Part shown: in pieces, positions 63,612 through 64,000 of the stretch
Position numbering within the stretch: position 1 is the stretch's first letter
How the letters are laid out: every line of letters begins with the position of its first letter
Origin: a bacterium HR17
Lineage (GTDB): Bacteria; Armatimonadota; Fervidibacteria; Fervidibacterales; Fervidibacteraceae
Direction of reading: 5' to 3'
DNA length: 64,000 nt
Assembly: GCA_002898575.1 (NCBI GenBank)
Contig: BEHT01000006.1
Span: 28,903 to 92,902, forward strand
Notes under the pieces: generated by a model
Told to the model about the DNA's origin: nothing
Database searches by the model: none
Seen by the model: the letters and a program-made list of their open reading frames with translations, nothing else
Translations under genes and position numbers: made by a program

Positions 63612-64000
63612 CGGCTCAGAGAGCCGCTCTCCGAAAGTCACCGTGTCCTTTACCCTTCGGAGGGCGCATCTCCTGATGCGCCGTCATTTTCGGCGGCTCA
63701 GAGAGCCGCTCTCCGAAAGTCACCGTGTCCTTTACCCTTCGGAGGGCGCATCTCCTGATGCGCCGCCATTTTTCGGCGGCTCGGAGAGCCGCCCTCCGAA
63801 AGTCACCGTGTCCTTTGACCTTCGGAGGGCGCATCTCTTGATGCGCCGCCATTTTTCGGCGGCTCAGAGAGCCGCCCTCCGAAAGTCACCGTGTCCTTTA
63901 CCCTTCGGAGGGCGCATCTCCTGATGCGCCGTCATTTTCGGCGGCTCAGAGAGCCGCTCTCCGAAAGTCACCGTGTCCTTTACCCTTCGGAGGGCGCATC
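63612..64000. repeat. Tandem array of 82-83-bp cruciform units
   Basis: Units start at 63612, 63694, 63777, 63860 and 63942 (periods 82, 83, 83, 82); the last is cut by the window end. Each unit has hairpin cggctcagagagccg, the link ctctccgaaagtcaccgtg, and hairpin ggcgcatctcctgatgcgcc, with ttcggag and ctccgaa as an outer inverted pair. Units differ at a few bases. The hairpin cores match those of the dispersed elements. Upstream of it (63498-63611) is the ispH leader. Confidence 0.85.

Noticed and set aside
63612..64000. CRISPR array
   Set aside because: The whole 82-83-bp unit repeats with only a few base changes; there are no unique spacers and no cas genes.

Overview
The window is a gene-dense, GC-rich piece of a bacterial chromosome. 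Several features suggest an uncultured, probably thermophilic member of the Armatimonadota (Fervidibacter-like): prepilin-type proteins of the DUF1559 family, dispersed cruciform repeats, GTG/TTG starts behind strong Shine-Dalgarno sequences, an MqnP-type prenyltransferase and many sugar-related genes. This placement is inferred from gene content; the window holds no rRNA or other phylogenetic marker that settles it. No phage, integrase, transposase or CRISPR locus is visible.

Layout. 0-5.6 kb: an MFS permease, then a BatA/BatB/TPR/BatD envelope operon. 5.7-9.0 kb: two PilT-type ATPases and a cysteine-rich membrane protein. 9.2-13.7 kb: tRNA-Val(CAC), an ankyrin protein, a glycosyltransferase, a homocysteine methyltransferase/MTHFR fusion and a PUA-like protein. 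13.7-22 kb: carbohydrate block with a 967-aa glycosidase, APH-fold kinase, GHMP sugar kinase and GH29 fucosidase. 22-33.4 kb: prepilin, cysK, a 52-aa Flp pilin, phosphodiesterase/D,D-carboxypeptidase, two Gfo/Idh/MocA oxidoreductases, bifunctional nuclease, PhyH oxygenase, methyltransferase and ACT protein. 33.5-39.5 kb: unknown protein, UbiA/MqnP, GT2, an ECF sigma/anti-sigma pair, ABC ATPase and response regulator. 39.8-46.4 kb: purA, radical SAM protein, SUMF1-like protein, second prepilin and a large membrane protein. 46.4-52.9 kb: a six-gene minus-strand cluster (ThiF/MoeB-like E1, SO_0444/ArsP-like permease, ModA-like protein, thioredoxin-like/ModA/ModA fusion, ModB-like permease, ferritin-like protein). 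52.9-63.5 kb: rapZ, yjbQ, primary-type sigma factor, pyrimidine phosphorylase, MDR oxidoreductase, DUF3500, epimerase, enolase-superfamily dehydratase, coaX and ispH. The last 390 bp are a tandem array of 82-83-bp cruciform units running off the window.

The most unusual content is the 46.4-52.9 kb cluster. Its binding-protein modules carry cysteines where molybdate-binding ModA has small or acidic residues, which hints at a thiophilic ligand. The second is a family of about 137-bp inverted-repeat-bounded elements (three copies plus one diverged core) whose core also forms the terminal tandem array; one copy appears to supply the -35 box of purA. Four very small genes were recovered: a Flp pilin (24838-24996, minus), a 34-aa membrane peptide (28597-28701, minus), a 31-aa highly basic mS38/COX24-like protein (30053-30148, plus) and a 60-aa membrane protein (23070-23252, plus).
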